Below, one piece after another: positions 26,657 through 36,105 of a stretch of DNA of 36,712 nt (position 1 is its first letter; every line of letters begins with the position of its first letter). The notes under the pieces are model-generated. The model did no database searches. It saw only the letters and a program-made list of their open reading frames with translations, and was not told where the DNA came from. Made by a program: the position numbers and the translations under genes. Origin of the DNA: Methanobacteriota archaeon (GTDB taxonomy: Archaea; Thermoplasmatota; Thermoplasmata; RBG-16-68-12); the NCBI GenBank assembly GCA_005878385.1, contig VBMN01000037.1, positions 1 to 36,712 of the forward strand, written 5' to 3'.

Positions 26657-28156
26657 ATGCCCCCGGCCGGTCGAATCCCCCGCGAGATCGTCGAGTTCTT
26701 CAACGCCCCGGGTGGACACTCCCTCATCGCGAAGGGTCCCGCGGGCACCGGGAAGACGACGTTCGCCCTGCAACTGACCGAGGAGCTTGGCGAAGTCACA
26801 GCGTCCCATTACCTCAGCGCCCGCGTCTCGGACGAGTCCCTGTTCCGGCAATTCATCTGGTTGAAGGAGCGCCTCAAGCCGTCGGGACTGCAGACGGGCG
26901 CCAAGGGTCGACCCGAATCGAAGGTCGCCCGGACGGCCCTCGACCAGCTTGAAGGGAAGATCATGGAGGGCAAGGAGGGCGAGGATGCCGAGCCCGAATC
27001 GATTGGGGCCGGGGAGGTGAAAGGGAGTTTCCTCGAGGTGACCCTTGGCTTCGACCTGCCGGAACTTGAGGCCGCCTACGAGTTCGTCGACAAACGACTT
27101 CCAGAACGGTCCCTCGTCCTCATCGATTCCATCGATGCGCTCGGGGAGCACTATGGGATTCCCGCCGCGCGCCTCATCACCGTGTTGCAGAAGGATCTCG
27201 TCGAGGCGAACCGGCAGAATGTGCTGTATGTCCTGGAGAGCAGCGGGGAGACGCGGCTCGACTATCTCGGCGACGGGGTCGTGAGCCTCGCGTCGACGGA
27301 GTATCAGGGACGTCGTCTCCGCGTGCTGACGATCGAGAAGCTCCGCGGACAGCAGGTGCAACAGCACCGGTACCTGTACACGCTCGACGGTGGACGTCTG
27401 ACCGCGTTCAACATTCGCGAAGAGATCCGGCCGATGAGGCCGCAGTTGTGGAAACCTGTGAGGGACCTCTCGAAGGACGCGGTCAGCATGGGCCTCGAGC
27501 CTCTGGATCGGATTTCGGGCGGACTGAGTCGCGGTCGCGTCATCGCGTTCGAGATCTCGAATGCGGTCCCCGCCGACTACGTCGACTGGTTGCGCACGGC
27601 CATGATCTGCAACTTCGTGTGTCAGGGCCGCGGGGTCGCCCATGTTCCCCCGCGCAAAGGGAGCGCGGAGTTCCTCCGGGAACTCGTGAGCCCGCATCTG
27701 CCCGCGGGCGCGTTCGATGCGAACGTCCGCGTGTTCGAGGCCGCCACGCTGGGTTCGGCCGAAGTCTCCCGAATCGTCCTTCACATGGAAGGGACCAACG
27801 TGGACTCGGACCTCAAGTGGTCCAACGTCGAATTCCAACTCCCGAAGGCGGAACGGCCCTTCCTGGGACTCATGGCCTTTGACACGCTCGAGTCCGTGTA
27901 CGGGGAGAAGGTGATTGAGGGCATGTCCGGAGTCTTCGCAGCCCTCCGCCGTGCGAAGGATGTGTTCGTCGGGTTCGTGACCCCCGATACGGCTTCGGCA
28001 GCGAAGCTCGAGAACCTGGCCAACGCGGTCTTCCGGATCGACAGCGTGAACGGCTCCGTCGTGCTGTACGGACAGAAGCCGTACACGGAGTTATTCAGTC
28101 TCTCGTGGGACTGGTCCAGCGGCTTTCCGAAGGCAGACCTGCGGCCGATCGTATGA
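26657..28156 (+). CDS. GvpD-like/KaiC-superfamily P-loop ATPase with degenerate second RecA-like domain
   Basis: RIPREIVEFFNAPGGHSLIAKGPAGTGKTTFALQLTEELGE...HYLSARVSDESLFRQFIWLKERL; Walker B RSLVLIDSIDALGE; second half GLEPLDRISGGLSRGRVIAFEISNAVPADYVDWL lacks GKT/S. Confidence 0.8.
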   Translation: MPPAGRIPREIVEFFNAPGGHSLIAKGPAGTGKTTFALQLTEELGEVTASHYLSARVSDESLFRQFIWLKERLKPSGLQTGAKGRPESKVARTALDQLEGKIMEGKEGEDAEPESIGAGEVKGSFLEVTLGFDLPELEAAYEFVDKRLPERSLVLIDSIDALGEHYGIPAARLITVLQKDLVEANRQNVLYVLESSGETRLDYLGDGVVSLASTEYQGRRLRVLTIEKLRGQQVQQHRYLYTLDGGRLTAFNIREEIRPMRPQLWKPVRDLSKDAVSMGLEPLDRISGGLSRGRVIAFEISNAVPADYVDWLRTAMICNFVCQGRGVAHVPPRKGSAEFLRELVSPHLPAGAFDANVRVFEAATLGSAEVSRIVLHMEGTNVDSDLKWSNVEFQLPKAERPFLGLMAFDTLESVYGEKVIEGMSGVFAALRRAKDVFVGFVTPDTASAAKLENLANAVFRIDSVNGSVVLYGQKPYTELFSLSWDWSSGFPKADLRPIV

Positions 28157-28219
28157 GCCGGAATTCCTCCTCGGAACCGGCGCTTTCCTCCCGATCCGCG
28201 AGTATCAAATTAGAGAACC

Positions 28220-28243
28220 GGATAGATAATCGGATTACTATCC
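28220..28243. promoter_or_regulatory. Imperfect inverted repeat upstream of first wHTH gene
   Basis: GGATAGATAATCGGATTACTATCC, ends 18 bp before ATG 28262; contains GATAATC. Confidence 0.5.
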
Positions 28244-28261
28244 ACGACTGAATCGAGACCA

Positions 28262-28606
28262 ATGCGAGAAAAAGACGTCTCGCGCCTGCTCACGGACGAG
28301 TACGCGGAGCGCATTTTGGTCGCTACGCAGAGCACTTCGAGGTCCGTACAGGAGATCAGCGACAAGTACGACATCCCGATTGCCGCGTGCTATCGGAAGA
28401 TCCATGAGCTCGAGGAGGCCGGATTCCTGAACGTCGCCGAGATCGTCACGACCCCGAAGGGGAAGACGATGAAACTCTATCGATCCCTCCTGAAATCGGC
28501 CCAGCTCGTGTACCAGGAAGGCATCTTCAAGGTAAAATTCGAATTCGATGTCGAGAAGGAAATCAACGGAAAGTGGATCGAGCTCAATTCGGCGATTAAC
28601 CACTAG
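28262..28606 (+). CDS. ArsR-like winged-helix transcriptional regulator
   Basis: LLTDEYAERILVATQSTSRSVQEISDKYDIPIAACYRKIHELEEAGFLNV. Confidence 0.85.
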   Translation: MREKDVSRLLTDEYAERILVATQSTSRSVQEISDKYDIPIAACYRKIHELEEAGFLNVAEIVTTPKGKTMKLYRSLLKSAQLVYQEGIFKVKFEFDVEKEINGKWIELNSAINH

Positions 28607-28617
28607 TTTCGCGCGTG

Positions 28618-28638
28618 CGCGCGCGTTTACCGCGCGCG
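28618..28638. terminator. Perfect 8-bp (CG)4 hairpin between paralogous regulators
   Basis: CGCGCGCG tttac CGCGCGCG; inside an alternating pyrimidine-purine tract starting 28610. Confidence 0.4.
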
Positions 28639-28680
28639 TGATAATCATCGCGCCAAACGAGTCTCTTGTCTGATAATCAT
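28639..28680. promoter_or_regulatory. Two direct copies of TGATAATCAT spaced 32 bp, upstream of second wHTH gene
   Basis: TGATAATCAT at 28639-28648 and 28671-28680, followed by TATA-like TTAAATATCC. Confidence 0.55.
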
Positions 28681-28733
28681 GCGCGATAGCTTAAATATCC
28701 TGCAACTTCATCGACCGGCAGAGCGGTTCCGGG

Positions 28734-29144
28734 GTGTTCCACGTGGAGGACGACTTGAACGCAAACGACGACGGATTTACGGACTCGTCGAGGTTGCTCA
28801 GCCCCCTCGAAGCGTCCCAGCTTCTCACGGACGAATACAGCGCGAAGATCCTTCTCGCCACCTACAAGCGGAAGATTAGCGCCCAGGAAATCAGCCAGCG
28901 GTACGGCATCCCGATCGCCGCATGCTACCGCAAGATACGAATTCTGGAAGAGGTCGGCTTGATCCAGTGCGTCGAACGCATCCTCACCCAGAAGGGGAAG
29001 AGGAAGAACCTCTACACCTCGTGCCTCCGCAACGCGTACATCTTCTTCGAGAACGGCAAGCTCCGCGCGCGATTCCAACTGGCCACGGGCCAGGTGAAGG
29101 ACTTCGGCGGGGATTGGAACGGACTCGACCTGATGAAGCCGTGA
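28734..29144 (+). CDS. ArsR-like winged-helix transcriptional regulator, paralogous to the preceding gene
   Basis: QLLTDEYSAKILLATYKRKISAQEISQRYGIPIAACYRKIRILEEVGLIQC; shares IPIAACYRKI with the upstream gene; GTG start. Confidence 0.85.
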   Translation: MFHVEDDLNANDDGFTDSSRLLSPLEASQLLTDEYSAKILLATYKRKISAQEISQRYGIPIAACYRKIRILEEVGLIQCVERILTQKGKRKNLYTSCLRNAYIFFENGKLRARFQLATGQVKDFGGDWNGLDLMKP

Positions 29145-29298
29145 ATCGTCCCCCTGACTCACGATTCAACCCATCCCCCTTTCTCGTTCTAGATCGGGCG
29201 GCGCCGCTGCCTCCTGGCGACACGTTATCACCTATCGCATCGGAGAACCACGTCGGCGCGTTTCATAGCGTCCCGCGCACTTGCGACCGCCTGGGACC

Positions 29299-29442
29299 GT
29301 GCGAATCCAGTTTCACAAGATCCTGTCGGAAGGACGCAGCGTCCGATACGACCCCGACCCCGAGGACGCCGTCATTCATCTGAGCGTGATCGTCACGGAG
29401 GACGAGAGCCGTCGGAGCGGTCGGGCCAAGCGTTCCGCGTGA
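29299..29442 (+). CDS. Small hypothetical protein (47 aa)
   Basis: GTG start; VRIQFHKILSEGRSVRYDPDPEDAVIHLSVIVTEDESRRSGRAKRSA*; TATA-like tttcata about 35 bp upstream. Confidence 0.4.
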   Translation: MRIQFHKILSEGRSVRYDPDPEDAVIHLSVIVTEDESRRSGRAKRSA

Positions 29443-29518
29443 GTGCATCTGGCTCCGCTGACCGATCTCCGCTCCCGTCCGTCATGGGTTTATTACGCAT
29501 CGCACCTTTCGGGCTCCG

Positions 29519-30772
29519 ATGGCAGGGACGGAGGCCATCTACCAGCAGCTCACGATTCTGCTGGCCCTCGCGACGCTCAGCCACTTCACGATCAAGCGGT
29601 TCCACCAGCCCACGATCGTGGGGGAGATCGCGCTCGGCATCCTCCTTGGGCCGACCATCCTGCTTCACTACCTCCAGATCCAATTGTTCGACCCGAACTT
29701 CGTTTCGACCTTCGCGGGTCTGGGGGCCATCTTCCTCCTCTTCCTGATCGGCCTCGAGAGCGATTTCAAGGCGATCTATACCCGAAAGAACGTCGTCGTC
29801 GCGGCGGGTGGAGTGATTTTGCCGTTCGTCCTTGGGTTCGTCACAGCCTACGTTCTGGTCCCCGTCTCGGATGTCGGCTCGAACGGGACGCAATTCACGA
29901 TGGCGATCTTCGTGGGGGCGACTGTGACCGCCACGAGCACAGCCATCGCGGCGGCCGTCCTCCTGGATCTCGGGCTCATGCGAGAATCCATCGCCCAGAC
30001 GATCATGGGCGCGGCGGTCGTCGACGACATCCTCAGCCTCGTCCTGCTTTCGATCGTCATCGGGGCGAGCGGGGGACGGATCGACCCGGTGTCGATTGGC
30101 ATTCTCGTCGTGACGGCCCTCCTCTTCCTCGGAATCGGCATGGCCGTCGGGCTGTACTTTTTCCGGAAGGTCGTCGTCCGAATTCAGGTCGCGGGCATGA
30201 AGCTCGGCCTCCGACACGGCGGTTTCCTCATCGCAATCGCCATCACGTTCCTGTATGCCTTCATCGCGGAGGTGATCGGGCTCTCCGCGGTGGTCGGAGC
30301 CTTCCTCGCAGGGACCTTGTTCGCGAACACGCCGCTCCGAGAGGATTTCACGGAGGGCGCGGGGTACCTGGGGGCCATCTTCACCCCAATCTTCTTCATC
30401 TCCTTGGGGTTGCAGGTGGACCTCCTTGCCGTCGGAGGGGGTCCGCCCCTCATCATCTTCGGCGCAGTGCTCACGGCCGTGGCGGTGTTCGCGAAAGTGA
30501 TTGGATGTGGACTTCCCGCCCGCCTCTCGCAGATGACGCGTAACGAAGCCTTGTCCGTCGGTTGGGGCATGACTCCGCGCGGTGAAGTCGGCCTCATCGT
30601 GGCCCTGGCGGCCCTGACGGCCGGCGTGATCAACGAGGCTCTCTTCTCCGTCATCGTCGTCGTGATGGTGGTTGTGTCGGTCCTTCCCGCGCCTCTCTTC
30701 AAGCGGTCTCTCGCCGCCGTCGCGGTAGAACGACAGGCGGCACAGACGGCAACGCCGTCCGACGGGCCCTAG
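29519..30772 (+). CDS. CPA2-family cation/proton antiporter (Na+/H+ exchanger domain)
   Basis: LLALATLSHFTIKRFHQPTIVGEIALGILLGPTIL; LGAIFLLFLIGLESDF; TATSTAIAAAVLLDLG; GAAVVDDILSLVLLS; WGMTPRGEVGLIVA. Confidence 0.93.
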   Translation: MAGTEAIYQQLTILLALATLSHFTIKRFHQPTIVGEIALGILLGPTILLHYLQIQLFDPNFVSTFAGLGAIFLLFLIGLESDFKAIYTRKNVVVAAGGVILPFVLGFVTAYVLVPVSDVGSNGTQFTMAIFVGATVTATSTAIAAAVLLDLGLMRESIAQTIMGAAVVDDILSLVLLSIVIGASGGRIDPVSIGILVVTALLFLGIGMAVGLYFFRKVVVRIQVAGMKLGLRHGGFLIAIAITFLYAFIAEVIGLSAVVGAFLAGTLFANTPLREDFTEGAGYLGAIFTPIFFISLGLQVDLLAVGGGPPLIIFGAVLTAVAVFAKVIGCGLPARLSQMTRNEALSVGWGMTPRGEVGLIVALAALTAGVINEALFSVIVVVMVVVSVLPAPLFKRSLAAVAVERQAAQTATPSDGP

Positions 30773-31332
30773 GTTCGTTCGACGAGCTGCCCTTTGACCA
30801 CGTCGACTCGGAGGAGCGTTTTGATCTTGAGACCCAGCTCCGCCTCCATCCGCTTTTTCTCGCGAGTCTTTTCGAACACGATCACCACGTCCGTGATTTC
30901 GGCCCCGATCGTCCGAAGTGCCTTCACGATCGCGAAGAGCGTCCCGCCGGTCGAAATCACATCGTCGACGAAGACGATTCGGTCCCCGCGATGGATGTTG
31001 TTGATGAACATGTCCGTCTTCGCGTATCCGGTCGTCTGTTTCAGGGACACTTCGCCCGGAAGGCGGTACTCGCGCTTCCGGATGAACACATAGGGCTTGC
31101 CAACTCGGAGCGAGAGTCCGGCCGCGAGCGGGAACCCCATCGATTCTGCCGTCACGATCTTGTCGCACCGGCTCCAATCGCCGATCCGCGCGAGTTCGGT
31201 CAAGACCTCGTCGAGGACGTCCGGCCGTCCGAGCGGGATGCCGTCCGTGATCGGATGGACGAAGTATTCGTAGTCCCCGAACCGAACGACGGGAGACCCC
31301 TTCAGGCTCGCCCGGAGCCGCTCGAGGGCCAT
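30769..31332 (-). CDS. Archaeal-type hypoxanthine/adenine phosphoribosyltransferase
   Basis: KIVTAESMGFPLAAGLSLRVGKPYVFIRKR; PRPP motif DRIVFVDDVISTGGTLFAIVKAL. Confidence 0.88.
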   Translation of the reverse strand: MALERLRASLKGSPVVRFGDYEYFVHPITDGIPLGRPDVLDEVLTELARIGDWSRCDKIVTAESMGFPLAAGLSLRVGKPYVFIRKREYRLPGEVSLKQTTGYAKTDMFINNIHRGDRIVFVDDVISTGGTLFAIVKALRTIGAEITDVVIVFEKTREKKRMEAELGLKIKTLLRVDVVKGQLVERT

Positions 31333-31333
31333 C

Positions 31334-32590
31334 TCATTCCCTCGTCACCAGGTCGCGCGCGACCGCTCCCGCCCGCTCGATGATCTCGGCCTCCCCCTTG
31401 ATGCGGCGACCTCGCATGAGCACGACGCCATCGCAGATCGTCGTGTCGACCACGTTGCCGTGCGCGGCGTAGACCCAGTTGCTGATGTCCTCATGGCGAG
31501 GCGTGAGTTCGGGCCGCCGGGGGTCCACGAGGATGAGATCGGCGAGGCGCTCCACACCGATGAGCCCCGCATCGATCCCGAGGGCCCGCGCGCCTCCCAG
31601 GTTCGCGAGCTGGAACGCCTCGATCGCCGGGAGGGCTTTCGGATCGCCACTGGCGAATTTCTGGAGGAGCGCGGCGGCCTTCATGGTCTCGAACATGTCC
31701 AGGCTATTGTTGCTCGCGGCGCCATCCGTCCCGAGCCCCATCGCGACGGCCGCCTCCTTCATGGCCGGATACGGCATCGCCGCGCCGGTCGCGAGTTTCA
31801 TGTTCGAGATCGGGCAATGGGCGACCTTCGCTCCCGTGTGGGCGAGGACCTCGATCTCGGACGCATCGAGCCAACATCCGTGGGCCGCGATCACGTCCTT
31901 CGCGAGGAAGCCGATGCTGTCCAGGTACTTGGCGGGCCGCATGCCGTTCTCCACGACGCAGTCGTCCACCTCTCGCTTCGTCTCGGAGAGGTGCAGGTGG
32001 ATCAGGGACCCGTTCTTGTCCGCGAGTTCCCGGATCCGAAGGAGGGAGTCCTTCGAGACCGTGTAGATGGCGTGGGGTCCGAAGACGGGCGTGATCCTCT
32101 CCGTCTTCATTGCGTCGATTCGTCGGTTCGCCTCCTCGGCCGTCCGGAGCTGCTTCGCGGCCCGTTCCGGATCGTTGAGGTCCACGATCCCTTCCGCGAG
32201 GAACGCCCGGAGGCCCATCTCCTTCACGGCCTTCGCGGCCTGCTCCATGTGGAAGTACATGTCGTTGAAGGTCGTCGTGCCGGTCTTGATCATCTCCAGG
32301 CATGCGAGCTTCGTGCCCCAGAACACGTCCTCCGGCGTGAGCTTCGCTTCCGCGGGCCAAATCTTCGTCTCGAGCCAGGTCGACAGGTCGAGGTCGTCCG
32401 CCCAGCCGCGGAACAGGGTCATCGCGGCGTGCGTGTGCAGGTTCACGAATCCCGGAAGGGCGAGCTTCCCCCGACCGTCGATCACCGTGTCGGCTTCGCG
32501 CTTCTTCCCGATCTCCGCGATCCGATTTCCTTCGATGTAGATGTGGGTGATGTCGCCCTCGACCTGGACGTCTTTGATCAGGATGCTCAT
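31334..32590 (-). CDS. Amidohydrolase: 5'-deoxyadenosine/MTA/SAH deaminase family
   Basis: LPGFVNLHTHAAMTLFRGWADDLDLSTWLETKIWPAEA; TTTFNDMYFHMEQAA; HLHLSET; GLGTDGAASNNSLDMFETMK. Confidence 0.92.
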   Translation of the reverse strand: MSILIKDVQVEGDITHIYIEGNRIAEIGKKREADTVIDGRGKLALPGFVNLHTHAAMTLFRGWADDLDLSTWLETKIWPAEAKLTPEDVFWGTKLACLEMIKTGTTTFNDMYFHMEQAAKAVKEMGLRAFLAEGIVDLNDPERAAKQLRTAEEANRRIDAMKTERITPVFGPHAIYTVSKDSLLRIRELADKNGSLIHLHLSETKREVDDCVVENGMRPAKYLDSIGFLAKDVIAAHGCWLDASEIEVLAHTGAKVAHCPISNMKLATGAAMPYPAMKEAAVAMGLGTDGAASNNSLDMFETMKAAALLQKFASGDPKALPAIEAFQLANLGGARALGIDAGLIGVERLADLILVDPRRPELTPRHEDISNWVYAAHGNVVDTTICDGVVLMRGRRIKGEAEIIERAGAVARDLVTRE

Positions 32591-33351
32591 CGCAGTCGCT
32601 CCAGCGCCCCTGCGACCACGGTCCGGGTGAGGGCGGCATTCGCCCGCTGAGTCTCGCGGATCGTTTCGAAGGTCAGCGGCTCGTCGACGATGCCGTGGGC
32701 GAAGTTGTCGACCGTGCAGAGGGACGCATATGAGAGGCCGAGCTCCGATGCCAAGGTCGCCTCGGACGCCATCGTCATCCCGACGACGTCACCGATCGAT
32801 TTGAAGAACGCGATCTCCGCGCGCGTCTCGAGCCGCGGGCCCGTCGTCTGCACGTACACGCCTCGATCCCGAACGACGGCCTTCGCGTCCTTCGCCGCCT
32901 CGGAGAGGGCGGCCCGCACCGAGGGGTCGAGGGAAGGGGTCGAATGGACGACGCGATCATCATAGTAGGTAGGGATGTCCCAGAACCCGACGAAATCATC
33001 GGGCACAACGAAACTCCCTGGGCGGATCGTCTTCTTCAGAGAACCGGTCGACGATGTCCCAATCACATACGTCGCCCCGATTTCCTTTAGGGCCCAGAGA
33101 TTCGCCCGATGGTTCAGCTTGTGCGGTGGAATCCGGTGATCCTTCCCATGGCGCGGCAGGAAGGCCACCTGCACGCCCGCGTGCATCCCGACCCGCGGCG
33201 GATCGCTCGGCGCTCCATGGGGGGTGACGAGGAACCTCGCCTGTTCCTCCTCCAACTCGAACGCGTCGCCGAGGGCGGATCCTCCGATGATTCCGATGAT
33301 GGCGGGCGCCATGGTGTCGGGCGAACGGCGCTCCCCCGATAAAGATTCCAT
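32587..33351 (-). CDS. S-methyl-5'-thioadenosine phosphorylase
   Basis: IIGIIGGSALGDAF; VAFLPRHGKDHRIPPHKLNHRANLWALKEIGATYVIGTSSTGSL; TTGPRLETRAEIAFFKSIGDVVGMTMASEATLASELGLSYASLCTVDNFAHG; alternative start ATG 33312. Confidence 0.92.
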   Translation of the reverse strand: MESLSGERRSPDTMAPAIIGIIGGSALGDAFELEEEQARFLVTPHGAPSDPPRVGMHAGVQVAFLPRHGKDHRIPPHKLNHRANLWALKEIGATYVIGTSSTGSLKKTIRPGSFVVPDDFVGFWDIPTYYDDRVVHSTPSLDPSVRAALSEAAKDAKAVVRDRGVYVQTTGPRLETRAEIAFFKSIGDVVGMTMASEATLASELGLSYASLCTVDNFAHGIVDEPLTFETIRETQRANAALTRTVVAGALERLR

Positions 33352-33470
33352 CCCGCGGCGCTACTGCGCGCATTCGTCGCGGTCGAGCGCTCGGCGACCG
33401 AAATGAGTCTCAGGGTCGATAGTCGATAGGATACGTATAAGATGGGACCTCCGGATAGTAAGCTGGTTCC

Positions 33471-34004
33471 ATGCGGCCGCTTCCATGGCCGCTCCTGCTC
33501 GCTTTCGAGGAGGACGAGCTTCTCAAGGACCTTCTCTTCGGCAAAAAGAAGGACCTCGAGGAGGGACGGGCCTACCTCATCAAAGAGAAGAAGCCGGAGC
33601 GGGCCCTCGTGGTGTTTCAGCAGGCGATCGACGCCAGCTGGCGTCCGCTCTACATCACGCGGCAGCATCCGAATCACGTGATCCGACGGCAGGGCGACAA
33701 GGACATCCGCGTCGTGTGGCTCTCGACGACGCTGGGCAAGGACTACATCGACCCGCACAACCTGAACAACCTGAGCAACCTGATCGGGAACTTCTTGAAC
33801 GAGGCGCCGCGGGCCGTCATCCTACTCGATGGGATCGAGTACCTCATGATCAACAACGACTTCGCACGGATTCTCCACTTCTTGGAATACGTGAACGAAC
33901 AGATCGCGCTCCGGCGGGCCGCACTGATCCTTAGCGTGGACGAGCGCGCCTTCGAATCGAAGGAACTCGCCTACATCGAACGAAACACCGTAGGCCTCGA
34001 GTAG
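33471..34004 (+). CDS. DUF835 domain protein
   Basis: LEEGRAYLIKEKKPERALVVFQQAIDASWRPLYITRQHPNHVIRRQ...RAVILLDGIEYLMINNDF. Confidence 0.8.
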   Translation: MRPLPWPLLLAFEEDELLKDLLFGKKKDLEEGRAYLIKEKKPERALVVFQQAIDASWRPLYITRQHPNHVIRRQGDKDIRVVWLSTTLGKDYIDPHNLNNLSNLIGNFLNEAPRAVILLDGIEYLMINNDFARILHFLEYVNEQIALRRAALILSVDERAFESKELAYIERNTVGLE

Positions 34005-34043
34005 GGAGCTTTTTAGTCGCCTGGCCCATCCGCTCCGCTCCTG

Positions 34044-35825
34044 ATGTTCGAGATCGAAGCCCGGGGCGGCCTCGGGCGCCGAGGAACGTGGACGCGGGGG
34101 GATCGGACGCTGGCGACGCCGCTCGTCCTGTTCCTCCATCGGTCCTCCCGCGCGGCACCGACCTACGCAGAGGCCTTGTTCGTCTCCGAACGGATCGACG
34201 ATAGCCGGCTCCAGGTGCGCGTCCGCGGTAGCTACTTTGACCCGCGCATCGGGAACCATCCGGACGACTTGCCGCCGACGAAAGGGATGCCACTTTCCAT
34301 GGCGGACCTCGAGATCCCCGAGGACGGAGTCGCAGAAGAGTTCGCGATTGTCGCCGGGGAACTGGACCTCCCCAAGGCGAGTGGCGCTGACGCGGTGTTC
34401 CTTGCGAACGGCCCGGAGTTCCAGCGGTCGCCCCGCGAGTTCGTGGCGGCGATGGAACGCTTGCGAGAGTCTCTTGGACCTGCGAAGATCGCGGCCGTGA
34501 CCGGACTCGCAAGCCCTTCGAACCTGTCCATCCTCGTGTATGCGGGCATCGACGTGGTCGACTCGAGCCGGATGATCCTCGACAGCGCTCGAGGCCTGTT
34601 CCACACGTCCGATGGAGGGATCCCGGTGTCGGAAGCGGACCGCGCGGCCTGCGGATGTCCCGCCTGCACGACCGGCGGAGACCTGCAGAGCCACAATGAT
34701 CACGCCCTGTACCGAGAGGTTCTCCTCGTCCGGAATCACCTTTCTCACGGGCGACTGCGGGAGCTCGTCGAGCGTCGCCTCGCGAACGCTCCGTGGAACA
34801 CCGCCGTGGTCCGCCATCTCGACCTCCGCGGATACGATTGGATGGAGCCATACACGGCCGTCGCGGGCGGGCCGATGCTCGCGTACTCCCACGAATCCCT
34901 CCATCGGCCCGAGATCGTCCGATTCCGCCGTCGCATCCAGGAGCGCTATCGGAAGCCGCCCTCCGCGCGGATCCTGCTCCTGCTGCCGTGCTCCGCCCGC
35001 AAGCCCTACTCCGCGAGTCGAAGCCACCGCCGCTTCCGCGACGCGATCCTTGCGAGCGCGAACCCCTCCGTGGTCCACGAGGTCATCGTCACATCTCCCT
35101 TGGGTTTGATCCCGCGAGAGTTGGAGCGATTCCACCCCGCGAGGGACTACGATATCCCCGTCACGGGGGACTGGAGCCGCGACGAAGCGGCGATCGTCAC
35201 GGAAGACCTCTCGGCCTTCGTGGAAACGAATCGATACGACGCGGTGGTCGCACATCTCGGGGGGGAAGCACCGATCGTCCACGATGTCCTGCCGGACGCA
35301 GTCCTCAGCACGAAGGACCACCCGACTTCAGAGGACTCGCTCGTTGCGTTGACTCGCACGCTGGATCAGGTCGCCGGTTCCGTCCGATCCGTGTCGAAGG
35401 GCGCCCGCTTCGCGGAAGAGATGTCGAACATCGCCCGGTTCCAGCTCGGCGACGCGGGATTGGACCTCGTCGAAGGGGCCACGTTCCGAGGTCGCTTTCC
35501 CGATGTCCGGGTCCTCCGAGGGGGTGAGCAGGTCGCGATGCACACCACGAGAGGCATGCTTTCCCTGACCTTGGCAGGAGGTGACATTCTTTCGAAACGC
35601 GACGCGTACTGGATCGAGATCGAAGACTTCCTTCCCGTCGGTAACATTTTCGCGGTCGGAGTCCGAGACGCGGCTCACGAGATTCGGCCGGGCGATGAGG
35701 TCGCCGTGCGGCACGAGGGCGAGGTCCGTGCGGTCGGGGCCGCTCGACTCGGTTGGCGCGAGATGAAGGACCTCCGACGGGGCGAAGCCGTCCACGTCCG
35801 CCATGGGTTGGAGCGGCCGCCATAG
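34044..35825 (+). CDS. arcS: Archaeosine synthase (ArcS/TgtA2-like)
   Basis: TGT-like N-terminus, CGCPACTT zinc-like motif, PCSARKPYSASRSHRRFRDAI motif, C-terminal PUA-like domain (GDILSKRDAYWIEIEDFLPVGNIFAVGV). Confidence 0.9.
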   Translation: MFEIEARGGLGRRGTWTRGDRTLATPLVLFLHRSSRAAPTYAEALFVSERIDDSRLQVRVRGSYFDPRIGNHPDDLPPTKGMPLSMADLEIPEDGVAEEFAIVAGELDLPKASGADAVFLANGPEFQRSPREFVAAMERLRESLGPAKIAAVTGLASPSNLSILVYAGIDVVDSSRMILDSARGLFHTSDGGIPVSEADRAACGCPACTTGGDLQSHNDHALYREVLLVRNHLSHGRLRELVERRLANAPWNTAVVRHLDLRGYDWMEPYTAVAGGPMLAYSHESLHRPEIVRFRRRIQERYRKPPSARILLLLPCSARKPYSASRSHRRFRDAILASANPSVVHEVIVTSPLGLIPRELERFHPARDYDIPVTGDWSRDEAAIVTEDLSAFVETNRYDAVVAHLGGEAPIVHDVLPDAVLSTKDHPTSEDSLVALTRTLDQVAGSVRSVSKGARFAEEMSNIARFQLGDAGLDLVEGATFRGRFPDVRVLRGGEQVAMHTTRGMLSLTLAGGDILSKRDAYWIEIEDFLPVGNIFAVGVRDAAHEIRPGDEVAVRHEGEVRAVGAARLGWREMKDLRRGEAVHVRHGLERPP

Positions 35826-35829
35826 GATT

Positions 35830-36105
35830 ATGCGCAACGCTGCCATCGGGCGCGAGATGGCGGCCCTCCCGGATCTTGCGGCGGCGGGGCTGTACGGGGT
35901 CGTCGTGTTCCTCCTGGCCCTCGGGTTGCTCGTCATCTTCGTGGAGACGGTACCGCCGCGGCGGCTGATCGCCCTCCTCCTCGGATCCTTCCTCGTCGCG
36001 GTCGTCCTCGCGGGGATGGGAGAAACGGGGATCGCGTTCCTGGCTCTCGGGGTTGGCGCGGCCCTGATCGCCAACCACGCGTTCGAGTGGCTCACGACCC
36101 GATGA
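35830..36105 (+). CDS. Small membrane protein, hypothetical
   Basis: Three hydrophobic segments: GLYGVVVFLLALGLLVIFV, LIALLLGSFLVAVVLAGM, GIAFLALGVGAALIANH. Confidence 0.65.
   Translation: MRNAAIGREMAALPDLAAAGLYGVVVFLLALGLLVIFVETVPPRRLIALLLGSFLVAVVLAGMGETGIAFLALGVGAALIANHAFEWLTTR

Noticed and set aside
29393-31177. 594-aa minus-strand ORF opposite the antiporter
   Set aside because: Composition (D/E/R/H/G-rich, no hydrophobic core) is the typical antisense shadow of a GC-rich membrane-protein gene; the plus strand has clear antiporter motifs.
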